64,000 nucleotides of DNA from Polytrichum commune (taxonomy: Eukaryota; Streptophyta; Polytrichopsida; Polytrichales; Polytrichaceae), in contig OX485806.1 of assembly GCA_950295325.1 (NCBI GenBank), positions 15,996,001 through 16,060,000 on the forward strand. Reading direction: 5' to 3'. The notes beneath the pieces were generated by a model, which saw only the letters and a list, made by a program, of their open reading frames with translations, was not told where the DNA came from and did no database searches. Below are positions 34,690-47,215 of the stretch, in pieces (positions within the stretch are counted from its first letter, which is position 1; each line of letters begins with the position of its first letter). The translations under genes and the position numbers were made by a program.

Positions 34690-35098
34690 GTTCCACCGGG
34701 ACGGTTGACAAAAAAATAGATCACACTTTGATAACAAAATAACCTTGATAAAATAATAATAATAATAATAATAAACTCTGTGAATATGCGAGAAGAACAT
34801 GAAGGTCCTTGAATTGTGGATGTATGTGAGGTTAATTTGGATGTTTATATCAAGTTCAATAATTATGTTCTTGAGTACTCTCAAAATAATCACAAAAACA
34901 TATCATTGAATTTATAACCATGACTTCTGTGTAAAAATAGAAGAAATAGTTTGATGAATGTGTGTCTATTTTTTATGCTAAGGACAAAAAGAGCATATTT
35001 TGTGTCATTAGATTCAACATCTCCTCTTTTAAATAGCATCCCTCTTCTTGTCATCGTAGCATTCGGACTCATTGAATTGTGTGAGAGAAGAGACATAT
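34690..35098. repeat. Left member of a diverged direct duplication
   Basis: The stretch GATCACACTTTGATAACAAA through GAACATGAAGGTCCT, GGTTAATTTGGATG, ATAACCATGACTTCTGTGT and CATATTTTGTGTCATTAGAT aligns in order with 36879-37480. It includes an (ATA)n run at 34754-34775. If the PAH exon belongs to a longer gene, this could be intron sequence. Confidence 0.7.
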
Positions 35099-35101
35099 TT
35101 A

Positions 35102-36875
35102 GGGCCAGTTCACACAGGGTCCCAAGTCCTAAGCCCCAAGTCACTTTAGGTCAATCTATGCAATCTCAGTTATTGATAGCGTGGAAGTTGGGACTTACTA
35201 CTTCATACAGGGTCCCAAGTGCCAAGTCCCAAGTATGACATGGATGCCTATATGGCAACACTTTTGGAGGTGAAGCTTGGGACTTGTGTTGAGAGCTGGG
35301 TGTGAGCCCAAAAGGGTGCCCACATTTAGTCTTAGACCCTTGAAACGTTAGTTGATGCACTTTGAAGTAGCATGTTACTTCACAAAAATATAAAAAGAGT
35401 GAAATGTTAGTCTTAGAAGTACCATGTTGTAAGAGGCTAGGATGTGAGTTGTTATTGTGTTTTTACCTTCGGAAGGATTTGAGTGAATGAGGATAGGTAA
35501 GGAGAACTTGGATTGAGTAGTTAGTGAGTAGGCTAGTACAAATGGATGGAGACAACCAAAGTGACTCAAGAGGCAAGTGCATTCGAATTGGGATGAATGG
35601 AGGATCACATGGAGCGCACAAGTGGACCACCTCATCATGACCACTTAATGGGGAAGGCCCAAGGAAGAATGCAAGGTGGAGGATAAGCAAATTCTCAAAG
35701 CACCAATCAAATCACGAGTTAAGCATCGTGGTTTGAATTAAGTGGTGAGCGACGATTTGGGAAAGTAAGGGGAGAAAGTTATGGCGGCGGAAAGCGAAGG
35801 AGGCTAAGTTTGGGTTGAAGCATCCCAAGTTTGGTAAAGTGTGGTAGGTAGAAAGCCAAGGCTAGTTAAATGTTCGAATTAGGATCCTTGTTGATCATTT
35901 GAGGGAGGAAGGCTTAGAAGATAGGATTGGCGCCTACTAAGTAGGAGGAAATCTCAAGGGCTTATCGTGAGCCTTGAGGGTGCTCACCCCCTCAAGCTTA
36001 CTATATAATCCCTCATTCTTCCCTCACTCATCCTCTCTTTCCTTTGTGCTCCAAGGCACCCCACGAGTTATAAGTGTGGGTGTGGGAAGCCATATTGGAG
36101 CACATGTGTGTGCTTAGTTTTTAGTTTGAGAGCCAAGGCTTGTTAGCCTTGAAGAGGGCTTGACCTCTTGGTAGAATTAGTGTTGACGTGAAGGATTTTA
36201 AAGTTAATTCATGATTCCAATTTGTGGTACTTTAAGTTCATGTTTTGAATACACGTGGTTGCAAGTTCCATGTTTAAGAGTTGAGCACTTGATGTTGTGA
36301 TGAGTGCAAAAATATACTTGTGTGGATTAGTTAGTCTTAGTGAAGTTAGGAAATTCTCTCTCCCCCTCTCCTCTCTAGGATTTTAGGATTTTAGGATTAG
36401 AGAAGAATTGTGTGATTAGAAAGGGGTTGTTAGTAGAATTAGGGAAATTAGGTAGGAAGATTAGTTAAGGGCTTGAATAATTAGTGAGGTAGTTGGGGAT
36501 TACAACTACAAAGTTGTGGGTTTATGAAGGAGCTAGTTAAATCCAAGACCACTTGAAGGGTGAACCTTGCACTATGGACTCATCCAAGTCCAAATCCAAT
36601 ACCGCGGAGGAATGTGAGCCCAAACCCACTACTCGGACTACGGACGCTTAAGGGTGGGGGGTTTGGCCTCACACTGGGTTGAGCAAAAAGCTAGACCCCA
36701 ACTCTCACAAAAGTATCGTGATCTTTTTATTGCATCAAATAATTAGACTCGACTTCATTGAATATAAACCATATTGAATGTTTTTCTTGGGGTTTAAAAG
36801 TTGGGACTTTGCCTTCATGCTAGGACTTGCTAACATGAGTAGGACTTGGGACTTGGGACCCCATGTGAACTAGCC
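35102..36875 (+). mobile_element. H2 element interrupted by a solo LTR
   Basis: The left end GGGCCAGTTCACACAGGGTC and the right end GGGACCCCATGTGAACTAGC, then C, are flanked by TTA (35099-35101, 36876-36878). Without the LTR and one copy of its duplication it is about 396 bp, like 841-1228. Confidence 0.85.
35301..36673 (+). mobile_element. Solo LTR, 1,373 bp, with CTGGG duplication
   Basis: It begins TGTGAGCCC and ends GGCCTCACA, the TG..CA (here TGTGA..TCACA) termini of retrotransposon LTRs, and is flanked by CTGGG at 35296-35300 and 36674-36678. ACTATATAATCC at about 36002 is a good TATA box, followed by a pyrimidine-rich stretch. H2 sequence resumes at once on both sides, so no internal region or second LTR remains. 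The Ty1/copia or Ty3 class cannot be told. Confidence 0.88.
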
Positions 36876-36878
36876 TTA

Positions 36879-37480
36879 GGATTCACAAGGATAGTCAACG
36901 AAAACTAGATTACACTCTGGTAACAAAAAGCTCTAATGAGGAGTTATGAATATGCAAGAAGAATAGTTCCGAGATGACCCTAGACTACCGGGTGATAGTG
37001 GAGAGGTACCCATTTCCGAATGGAGTGGTTGGCGGTTTGATTCCTGTTGTGAAATCTTCTCTCTACTTCATGGGGGAAATCAGCTAGGTAGGTAGGCAGC
37101 CAAGAGCCCACCCACCGCAAGGTAGGCAGTAAGCCCCACCCTGCACGAAGAGGATTCTTGAGCAGGGTGGGGCCAACGGACTCAAATTCATGTCAAATTA
37201 CCCGATGTTGGTTTTTTATTTATGCAAGAAGAACAATGAAGGTCCTCAAAATATGCATAATGTTTAAGGTTAATTTTGGATGATTAATATTTGAACAATA
37301 GTTCTAGTAATAGCCCCTCAAAATATTATAAAATATATAACTGAACTGATAATTATGACTTTTATGTCAAATAAAAAGTAGTTCTCCAACTATATATCTA
37401 CTTCTAAGTTAAGGACAAACATATATGCTTTGTGTCATCGGCTTCCAAACCGTCTCCATCCCATTCATATTTAGAAAAGA
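36879..37480. repeat. Right member of the diverged direct duplication
   Basis: Aligns with 34690-35098 in the same orientation at about 70-75 percent by eye, interrupted by the SINE at 36964-37220. Confidence 0.7.
36964..37220 (+). mobile_element. tRNA-type SINE with 13-bp target duplication
   Basis: TATGCAAGAAGAA occurs at 36951-36963 and again at 37221-37233. The 257 bp between begins TAGTTCCGAGATG, has GGCGGTTTGATTCCTG (a Pol III B-box match to GGTTCGANTCC) at about 37030, and ends GGTTTTTTATTT. The duplicate at 34784-34797 (AATATGCGAGAAGAAC) has the same sequence without the insert and so serves as the empty site. Confidence 0.82.
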
Positions 37481-37607
37481 AAAGGAAAGCAAAACTCTTT
37501 TTTAATTTACCAGCCTCTAAATGAAACTCCATTGATCTCCATTTGAGTGAACCCTTGTGAACATACGTTGAGCATTTTTAAGTTTGAACTAAGTGTTTGT
37601 TTTGGTA

Positions 37608-38196
37608 CTACACTAATAATCCCAATTAGTGAGGGAGGGTTAATAGTGCGTGTGGGAAATAGCGAAGGTGGTACTAAATTTCTTTACACTATGAAATTAG
37701 TGCCACCAAAAGATCCAGGAAGCATTGTTCATCCCAACATTATTCTCTAAAAGCACTATTCGTAGCATCACTATTCATTGAAAGTGCCAACACTACTCCT
37801 CCTAGCACTCTTCACTAAAACTACTATTCATAGCAAAACTATTCACAATATTCATACTACTCATACCGGCTTTAGTTTCTTCTTATTATCTAACTTCGTT
37901 CCATAAAAGTAAGACGGTGGTGGCCCAAGTTATATGCTAATTATAGCAATGAAAATTAACCATAGGGCTAAGTAATGTCATGCTGACAATCCTATGTTTG
38001 CATTTAATATCTTTTATCACCCTACAAACACCTTAGAGCACATGCTAATTTTCTTGAAATTTATGGTAAATGAACATGTATTCATGAATGTAGTCTTACT
38101 CAATAAAAATTCAGCCCTCACTAATTTTGATATTTGGCTACATAGTGAGTGTTTTGGGAATTAGTACCACACGCACTAATTGAGATAATTAGTGTA
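37608..38196. mobile_element. MITE, CTACACTAAT ends, 589 bp
   Basis: The left end CTACACTAATAATCCCAATT (then AGTG) is inverted at the right as CACTAATTGAGATAATTAGT, GTAG. Inside, several CACTATTCAT-type short repeats occur at 37750-37870. Related to 1418-1840. Confidence 0.75.
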
Positions 38197-38791
38197 GCGC
38201 AAAGCCCTCAAGATGAGGATGTGCACATTGATCATCAATCCAACAAGATTTCAACCTACGGTGTGAGACACATTGACGTTAGGGTTAGGTTACCCTTTTG
38301 ATTTCACGCCAATTTTATTTCAGAAGATAGGCACACTACAGGCTCAAAGGTAGACCTTCTTTTCTAGGGTGAACTCTTCATAACACGAGTGTAAGAAGGG
38401 GTATTATTCGAGGCATCAGTAAACATAGTATACACAAGAGAGTGGTATTGTGTTTCCCGAAGTGTGTATATTAAAGAAGGCTACTAAGAATCTTGAAGCA
38501 AAGGTATTTGTGCAAAAAGGGGCCCTAAGGTTAGAGAAATTTAGTCATATAATGTGATAGCTTCATCCAAAGGACATGTGTTGTAGGGACAAATTATATG
38601 AGTTACATCCTATAGATGAAAAGGTGTTCAATGGTTCTGTCATTGGAAAATGAAAGTGGATTGTATATGTAATAAATGCCTTCATATTTCATGACAATTT
38701 TTTTTTGTATGCAATGGAGGCATCTATGACTTTAAATTGGATAGCTTAGTATATAGTATATGCATGAGTCCAATTTCTAGCCTACCTTTAC
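38197..38791. other. Spacer, nothing recognised
   Basis: No frame or repeat with support is seen. Confidence 0.4.
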
Positions 38792-39738
38792 TACCGTACG
38801 TTAAGGGCAGCTTCGACACATGTTAGCCGAATAATTAATTAAAGTTCAAAAAGTAGGTTGGGCACCTAAAAATAGTATATTCATACTTTTGGCAATTTTC
38901 TCTTTTAATTTTTTAAAATTCAGCCTAAATTCATTTTTAATTCTCTATTTATGCTTATATCTTGTACATCTCTCATGCATTGAATGACAAGTAAGATGTG
39001 AGTGAAGAGTTGAGAATGCTCTGTGCTTTATGCAAGTAGAGTGGAGTTGTGTTCAACAATGCATATGGGATATGTAAACTTTGAGGTGAAGCACCGAGTT
39101 AGACTTCATGTTTATAACACGCATAACTTTTGCATAGAGTCTTCAAATGACATGAAATTTCTTGGAGGTGAAAGATTACTTGATTTCTAAACTTTTCTTA
39201 GACCAACAAAATTCCAAAAAAGTTGATCTTCTATGCACAAATGACCTCCGAAAAACTGTTATGAACGCATTTTAATTTTTTGATCTTTACACGGCTGCAA
39301 TGTTTTGTCCATATGTTTTGCATAAAGACTTATTTTGACACAAAACTTGTTGGAGGTGGAAGAAGGATTGATTTCTCAACTTTTGTTAGTTGGACAAAAT
39401 TCTATAAAACTTCATCTTCTATGCTCAATTGGACTCCAAAAATTTGTGTACAACACATTTGAAAAGCCTCACCTAGAGTCTTGCTACTTCTTAACCCATA
39501 TTCTTTGTGGACTAATGTAAGTGAGCTTGATTACAAAAGGAGCACCTTCTCTCTTTCAAAATTCACATATGCTTCCACTGTAAGTAAAACTCTAGTGAGA
39601 AGTAAAAATTTCTTACTTTTCGGCAATTTTGAAAAATAATTAATTATATATTAGGCAAAAAATGCCAATAATTTTTCAAAATTTTCGGCATCTATTTTTA
39701 GAATTATTTTGTGCCGAACCTGCCCTTAACGTACGGTA
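38792..39738 (-). mobile_element. TACCGTACGTTAAGGGCAG element, short copy
   Basis: The left end TACCGTACGTTAAGGGCAGC, then TTCG, is inverted at the right end as CTGCCCTTAACGTACGGTA. It contains about two units of the 188-bp repeat that is expanded in the copy at 48260-50729. Both copies have TA just inside the outermost bases, so a TA duplication (Tc1/mariner-like) is possible but unproven. Confidence 0.8.
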
Positions 39739-39956
39739 TGTATGCTATTGTTTTACTTTTATAAACTTCTTGTATATAGGGGGATTTATTTCATAGTCAC
39801 CCATGCACATCATTCATGTTTCCAATGAAGAGTCCAACCCCTAGTAGTTCAAAACCTCTACCACCACTTGTCCATCATTCCCCTCCCACCCCCCCCCCCC
39901 CCCCAAACAACCTTTAGTAAAAATCTAACCAGTCTATCCTCATGAAAATACATGCA

Positions 39957-40172
39957 TTGATTATCCCAATTAGTACGTGTTACTATTTGGAGTTACACAG
40001 TCTATAAATATTTAAGGAGGATGTAATATTTTACCAAGAAAAATCATTTATGTTCCATAATGTCCGAACAACTTATTGCACTTGTGTTAGTAAAATTTGA
40101 ACCCTTGAGTGAGACATTATTGCGTTGCCCTAATTCCAAATAGCAACATGCACTAAGTGGGATAATGAGTGT
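39957..40172 (+). mobile_element. Copy of the 14030-14270 MITE
   Basis: TGATTATCCCAATTAGTACG at the left and AGTGGGATAATGAGTGTA at the right, with CCATAATGTCCGAACAACTT inside. A 16-base C run precedes it at 39889-39904. Confidence 0.7.
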
Positions 40173-40927
40173 ACCTTAAAGTTTAAATAGTATGTTCCTC
40201 TAAATGTTGAATTATAAATCAAATTGAATTTTCCTAGTAAGAAAGTCATTGCCTTTAAGATTCTATTCACCATAGCATATATGGAAATCCTATGTAAATC
40301 TACAAATTTACTATCACTAAAGAATGCGCCCTACAATACATTGCTAAAGATAGGAACTGGTATTATTAAACCTGAAAATAAGACTAAGAGTTTGGGATTT
40401 GAGAATTTTGTAATTCACATACACATATTATGGATGAGGCCTTGACTAGGTTCCTTATAAAGAAAAGAAGTTGTTTAATCAAATTTAAGTTTCTAGTTTT
40501 CATGTTTTTCTTCACGTTTTAACATTGACAATACAAACCTAACTTTGAGACCAAAAAAGCCATTTTTAATGACTTATAGATCGTTATGAAGTGTTGTAGG
40601 AAGGTTCTAGAGATTAGTATTCCTGTAGCTCATGCATAGAGGTGAGAATATTCCTATAGCAAGTCTTTTTTTCAACCATAGATATAATATTATTAAGAGA
40701 AACATGGGAACATGCTAGAATAGGAATAGCCAATGTTCCTATCTATAGTCACAAGGATATAGGCTTCTTCACGAATATCTCAATTCGTAGATGCTACTTT
40801 CCACCCTCTCGTGGCAAACAAAAGCTACAAATTTACATCAATTGACACTTACACTCTTCTTTTCACCGAGTTTGTATATTATCAATCCTTAGGACAAGTT
40901 TTTCTAGTAGGTGATTTTGATGCTTGA
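40173..40927. other. Spacer, no gene recognised
   Basis: The 73-codon frame at 40224-40445 has no family motif. Confidence 0.4.
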
Positions 40928-41283
40928 ACTACGCTAATTATGATATTTAGTGTCACCAATTCTAAATGTCTTGCTCGGTACTAATTGTAAACCACAGTAT
41001 AATGTCACCAACACTAAATGTTAACCCAACACTATTTTTCATTCCTTGTAAAACATTTGTGGGATTTTAGATTTACAGTGTTGCAGTTACTGTCACTTGC
41101 CAAGCTTTTCCATCCAATATTCAAGCATTCATGACAATTTCACCACAAATTGCCGACGAGAGAAGTTAAGGTTTTGGCCAATGGATGAACTCATCCATCA
41201 CCCATGACAATATTTGTTCACTTATTCATAAGATTTGTCATCCAAAAAGTTACCATATGACACTAAATATCATATTAAGTGTG
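40928..41283 (+). mobile_element. CACTA-ended MITE, second subfamily
   Basis: Begins ACTACGCTAATTATGATATT and ends ACACTAAATATCATATTAAG, TGT. It aligns with 14744-15022 and is longer by an insert around 41110-41200. Confidence 0.65.
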
Positions 41284-42866
41284 ATTTCCCACAAGGAGCA
41301 ACCCCTCCACTTTGATACGAATAGTATTGACCTTGTAGAGGTTCCTAGACCATAATGGATGAGAGTACGAAAGCAATGGCCATTACAATGCTTTTGGTCG
41401 AGTTTTGATAGAACACTTATGTCATGCTCTAGCTATGATAGAGCTTCACATGTTTCTCTAATACGGGTGGGGCTAGTGTAATTGATTATAACGTAGGTGA
41501 TCCCAACTTCCTTTGTAATTTTATATCCAACTTCTCCATAGATAGTAAACAAACCGACACAAACCATTGTCCTCTCTATTATAAAATATGTCAAAGTGTA
41601 GGGTCCCTGCTCCCAATTTGCTCTAGTCAATGTCATCTTCTCTATTCCAACCTTTTGAAGGTAATTCAGTATGTTTTCCATTCTTAAACATGCACTCACT
41701 TCCATACATGGCAAGATGTACACTTCATTAGAGGAACATGCCCCCCAAGATTGGCTACATTTGGTACTACGTGTGGATCAACCAATTTTCTCTTTAAAAA
41801 AAAGGGGGGAGGGGTGGGGGGCAAACAAAAAGGCAAGCCAGTCATCACATGGTTGCATGGGGAATGTCAAGAGGCTTGGAAAATTTATCATGTACAAACT
41901 CTATCATTACGAAAAGGGTGCCACACGATGATCAAATGTAAGAAACATTTTATTTGGAGCACAAACAAAAGGTGCTTCAAATACCTATTGTTATGTGGGA
42001 TTAGAAAAACCATAGCATACCAAGAAATGGGTCAGGTGTGTACCCTAAATCTGGAAGATGTTGTGTAACTAAATACTATCTAAAATCTCAACAATGAAAT
42101 GAATGTAGGAGTATTTTGTTGATATGCATCAACAACTCTAAATACAACAAAATGATGAAAGTGTACTTAATTGCACGGAGTTCATGTGCTATTGCAGAGG
42201 CATGCACCTTGTGAACATTGGTAGTAGTTGTTTTTGGTAAACATTAAGAATAACCTTAAACTGAATATACCATGATTTGAGGGTATGGTGTAGACAATGT
42301 GATTCATGTGAGCTTGTTTGATCATATGCAATGTCGTGGTGTTTATAAACACCAGGCATATACATGCAACATTTGATGAATACTGTCTCACCAAGTTTCA
42401 TTCCCTACTATTTGCAATGCATTCTTCGAAATCATTGATCCTGTTTGTTCTACTGGGATAGGGTTGCAAGAATGTTTGATTTTGGTGTTTCTTTAGGGTG
42501 GGATATGTTTGTTGCTTGCTTGAAATTCTCATAAGATTCAGAAACGTGCATGGGGATTAAGGTGGACGAATCTGATTGAAGGCTATTATGTCATTTATAT
42601 TTCTCTACGTATGTTAATTGTGCGGTTGTTGAATTCCAGTATGTCTGTTTTGATACAACCAAATAAATTTGTCAAACCGCCATTTACAGTTGGCCATTTT
42701 GGCACTTTGGAAGGGTGACTGCATCAGAAGCTCAGAGGATCTCGAACAAGTGCATCAAATTGAAGTTCCCGTTGTCCAGACCAATATAGACATATGGTTT
42801 TACATACTCAGGAAGCACCTAAGCTCACAACATAGAAGGGGCCCATGATGGAAAATGCAGACCCAT
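41284..42866. other. Spacer left of arm B, no supported gene
   Basis: Frames at 41433-42068 and 42182-42401 overlap on both strands without family motifs. A G-rich run (GGGGGGAGGGGTGGGGGG) lies at about 41804-41821. Confidence 0.45.
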
Positions 42867-43868
42867 TCCATAAATGTCAGAGCTCCTCAGGGAATGTCAC
42901 GAGCAAAGGGGAATTCTTGTCAGTCCGCAAGCTGTGTCAGTCCGCAAGCTGTTCCCACAACCTTTCAAAGTTCCAAGTAACCCGTGATTTGCAAGGACAC
43001 CTCCAACCCAGCATTGATGAAAATCACACCCCACCCTGACACAACTTCACAGGAAACACACCACTCATTTGCAACACCACCGCCCATTACATCCCGTAAA
43101 CACATCACACAAACTGTCAACACTTGCCTGCTACCTTTTCACACTGGAAAATAGTTTCCCTGCTTGCAACACAACTCCAGATACTAAAATCTTTTATTTG
43201 CACAAATGTTGTGGTACAATCTGGGGCTCCCGGAGCCGCCAGTAAATTACATGGGACGTTCTTCAATTGGAGAAGATTACAATAAGATTACAGGGTCACA
43301 TATCTGTACAGAACTAAAGGCCGTAAGAAAAATGAACAACTAAATGAAAAGAAAAGAAGAAAAAAAAAAAAAAAAAAACTCTCAACTGCTCTCAAGTGCA
43401 AAACCCAAAGATTTGGCTATGCAAACACCAGGTAATGGTAGTGTCGCATTGTCGCTTAATTGCCTTGCCGCCGCATTGTGGTACCATTCTCTCTAAATCT
43501 GCTCCGCCATGTGTACAAGGTTGGAGATTTTAAACACTCTTACATAGATCACAAGCTCGCAGCCGCCTCTGCTGCTGGAAATGCTGGCATGAACCCCCTT
43601 TGAGTCGCGCTGTCGGGACACCTCTACCCTCTCAAAAATCCCTGTCCCCTCCTCTATCGCGTTCCTCCCTCCTGGCATTCTCACAGCCCCCGCCCACAAC
43701 CTCGACTGCCTGCTTCTGAAATTTCCTCCAAACACTGTCCAGATATCAAAAGATTATCACCAAAAATACTATCACCATCACGGTGACGTCGCCACCCTCC
43801 AAATTACACACTCTTCTTCTACCTACAGCTCTCGCACGCAATCAGGTGCGGAAAATCATATCACAGGG

Positions 43869-44614
43869 TCATGCCAGTGCAGATACTTGAGACCGAGAGT
43901 CAGGCCCCGCCGACGCAAACCCTTCCACCCTCACCGCCGGGCTTGCTCCGTAAGAAGACGGTCCGCATGATGCGATCTGCTGTGACAGCACTGACTGTGC
44001 TCTCTGATGCAAAAACTGCACGTCATGAATCAGCGGGTTTCCTGACCGGTTCGGAGGAGAACCACAGAAGTATGGGGGCGAACACCCAAAATTTGATATT
44101 TCTCCGTATCCGCCCTGTAACAAGGCCACCTTCACCATCAGTCCACACCTTCACCAACAACCCCATACACCCAACCACCATATCGTTTGCTTATCAAACT
44201 TCTCAACCATCGCAAACACACCACATGGCTTGGAACTCTTCTTACCTTGCTCAGAAAAATGTCCAATATTTCAAAACCAGCTTCCCCTTCAGGTCGGACA
44301 GTGTTTTGGCTGCACAAACAACAAAACATGCACGCATCAGTTCCCTGCTCCCCACAAAATTCACAATACCCTCACTATGCACTTCTGCACACCTGGACGA
44401 GAACAGCAATGCACTCCCCACCACAACTTCCTACCACATTAAACAGTACAAGCCATTGCTACTTTGCAACCTACCTCCTTCGCCTCCGTGAAGGTTTCAT
44501 GAATTCGTTCACAGGACATATTATATTGGTCGGCCGCCGAGGCTTTGGACAGATCACTTCCTCCTCACTCCCTTCCACACGGAACCCTGTCCGAGGCCGC
44601 CTCCTCTCATTCAT
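43869..44614 (-). CDS. Plant-specific unnamed protein, gene B (3 coding exons, 149 aa)
   Basis: Coding exons on the minus strand are 44614-44475, 44309-44246 and 44114-43869, encoding the same 149-residue protein as gene A with no differences. Both introns keep GT/AG. The 3' UTR has a 19-base poly-A (plus-strand sense) where arm A has 22 and the same AATAAAAG signal at about 43195. The leader exon starts at about 44905 after GTGTTCCAG, and the first exon ends at about 46817 before GTATGTCC. The upstream ATG is kept but its uORF stops after 8 codons, against 19 in gene A. Promoter and leader divergence means that the two copies could be regulated differently although they make the same protein; that is inference. 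Confidence 0.85.
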
Positions 44615-47000
44615 GTCTGCTCGGCTTTCCAATGAAGCCCAAGCTCCAGCAAGCTGCTGGACACCACTAAGATTTCTTGCAATATCCAGCTTGCCTCCCT
44701 TCCTCACCCCACAATGACTGTTAAGATCTTCCGTTTTGAAAGCCTCTCAAAGCTGAATAACCTTCAAGATGTATGTACACTTCAAGTTGCTCTTCGGAAA
44801 GGACTCTGATGTCGACCAGCAACCACTTGGTAAGTAGGTACAAAAGAATTATCTCTTCATATACAGCAGCCTCATATATATACACAGGGTGCAGTCTGAA
44901 AAGACCTGGAACACATCCAAACACATCCGGTTAGCTTCCTCATAACAAGACGCATCATACTACACAAAGACACTACACTGAAAGAAGCAGAAGCTGATCC
45001 CAAAACTGTTCGTGCAAGTGGTTTCAATCTGAAACGAATGGTTAGCCACGACACAACAGATCCATCAGCAGGTCATGGAGAGCAGCGAAAACACATCACA
45101 TACATGCAATGAATACCGATGCATCATACTATTTGGGAAAACCCTAGTAATTCTGGCTGGAAAACAAGCACGCCTGCCATGTAACAAGACACCCGTGAAC
45201 TTCTAGAATCTCATTCCTATCAGAACTAGGAACAATTTCCTTTCTGTTACCGCAACGCCTGTTAACCATGAAAGCACAATGTGCAAGCAAATAAATCTGT
45301 GCTGACTAGATGGTCTTCGTCAAAATTCGTGATCGCGCAATTATTGTGTAAGAGTAAGCAGTGGCCTTCCGTATGTACGACATGCGAAGGACGGTCGATA
45401 CATTTTTAAGGTTCTGGGGCCATGTAGAAACTATACCCCAGTTACCTTTAATGGTCGACTGGGTTAACCTCATTTAAAAATTTTAACCACAATGGCAACT
45501 ACCCAACTATTGTGATGTAAAATACCATTGACGGCGGTGCTCAAGGTACGGCCAGTGTGAGCAAAAATCCTTCACGATAATAAACATGATCACGAGCAGG
45601 ATTTGGCGTTTCAACAGCACAAAATGTACATGAGCTGGCAAGTTATGATCCCTGCTAGGCAGAAGACTACGTGAGCAGAAATATCCTAACGTTGCTCAGC
45701 AGAGTATAGAAGTACGTAAAATAGAGATTTCATAATATCATACTTTGATTTCCTAGTGATTTCAAATGACTTCATATGCAGTAGACAAACGACCTACATC
45801 CGTCAACGAATCTACAGATCGAAGTGAGATCCTGGGCAACAAAAGATGGGATTTGGCCATCCATGCTCTCATACAACCAAAATGTCACAGCCAAATTCTG
45901 CGACCTCTTTTTTCCCATTTTTCTTTCAGACAGGGCATGCTACCGCCAAACCTCCTACCCACCACCAGGGAGACTAACTTTTGATATAAGGAGTAGATTT
46001 TATGCTCCTTTCGAGCAATCAAAGATGCTGACGGTTTGGCAGGACACAGCCATCTTCCTTGCGACTGGAGTAGATATCTCTGTCAGGTATCTGTCTCTCT
46101 ACCATGATCATCCTCAGTGATCTGCGGCACCGGGAACACTTATGTGAAATGCGTTCTCGAACCAACCCAAAGATAGGTAGGGCCCCCACAAAAGAAGTAT
46201 GTGCACCAAGAAGTATGTGCACCAACCTTCCCGTACGAGTCCTGTACATACAGCCGCAAATGCCACCCTAAGACGCTCTGCTGCACTATCACGGCCAGCT
46301 GAGCCCGATAATGTGAGGACGAGAGTTTCACAAACTGAAAATGCCCTCGTATGCGCCCTTTTCTTTCATATGCCTAAAACGGCACCGCAAACACCAGCGT
46401 ACAACGGGCTACACATCTCTGCACCAATCCTTGGGAACCACGGAAGCACCAGAACTCTGATTCAAGGTCACAGACAGGCCTACGACGACGTTACAACTAA
46501 GAAACCATAACTAACATCCTCGCGAACCACACAATAACCCTGATGAATGATCACTCCCATAATAAGGAGGCTGTAGAGCGAATCAAACGTCAGATTCTCA
46601 ACCTGCGGCAGAGATTCAGACGACGAGCACCTCGGAACACATGAACTCCAACAGAGTGAGCAGAGATCCAAACACAAACACAGATTTATTCACTCCTTCC
46701 TCCCACCCCTGCTTCCCTTCCTTCCTTCCTTTCCTTTCCCGCCGCAACAGCTCTAGGGTACGCGATTCCTGACGGAATGAAGCGAGAGAGGGGTCTGGAG
46801 AGAGAGCAGGACATACCGGACAAGATGCCGCTGTGCAAATCGCGGATGCACGGGGAACCGACGCGCTGATCGGCCGTGACGATGTGAGAAACTCGAGTGT
46901 GGACACGGAAAAAGAAGAATGGAGAGGGCTACCCTCATATCCTCGCGCCTAGGAACCTCCTGAACCAAAGTGGGCAGCCCAAAACATCTTGCGGGCACTC
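44615..47000 (-). other. 5' leader and leader intron of gene B
   Basis: The intron (about 46816-44906) keeps donor, acceptor and a GCTAAC branch-site candidate but shares only islands with gene A's, for example an ACTGGCCGTACCTTGAG-like block matching CTGACCGTGCTTTCAGAG in arm A. The first exon and the proximal intron, including the GGAAGGAAGG tract, are well conserved. Confidence 0.6.
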
Positions 47001-47215
47001 CCTCGGGCAGCCTCCCCATTGGCTGTCTGCTGTCAGGGTAAGCGGTCTCCGTACGGATGCCGAGCCGGGCCGGAGGCGCAGAAGCAAGTCCTGCCCGGGG
47101 CAGGCGTTCCGGGCAGGCGCGTGGTGGGCTGGTGAAAAAAATCCGTTAGGACCAGGCGCCGCGGCCCCTCATGTGGAATGCTCCCCTGGCGCGTTCCCAC
47201 GTTCCCTTTACTTGT

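Larger units (their letters stand above)
42867..47215 (-). repeat. Inverted duplication, arm B
   Basis: The reverse complement of 21883-26420. The outer end near 42867 has its own 16-bp tandem duplication (CAGTCCGCAAGCTGT twice at about 42920-42950) not found in arm A. The identical core spans about 43153-44718. The leader half, 46040-47215, differs from arm A at scattered positions. Confidence 0.95.

Noticed and set aside
35301-36673. Complete LTR retrotransposon
   Set aside because: Only one LTR exists, with the target duplication and H2 sequence directly on both sides, and no gag or pol frames.
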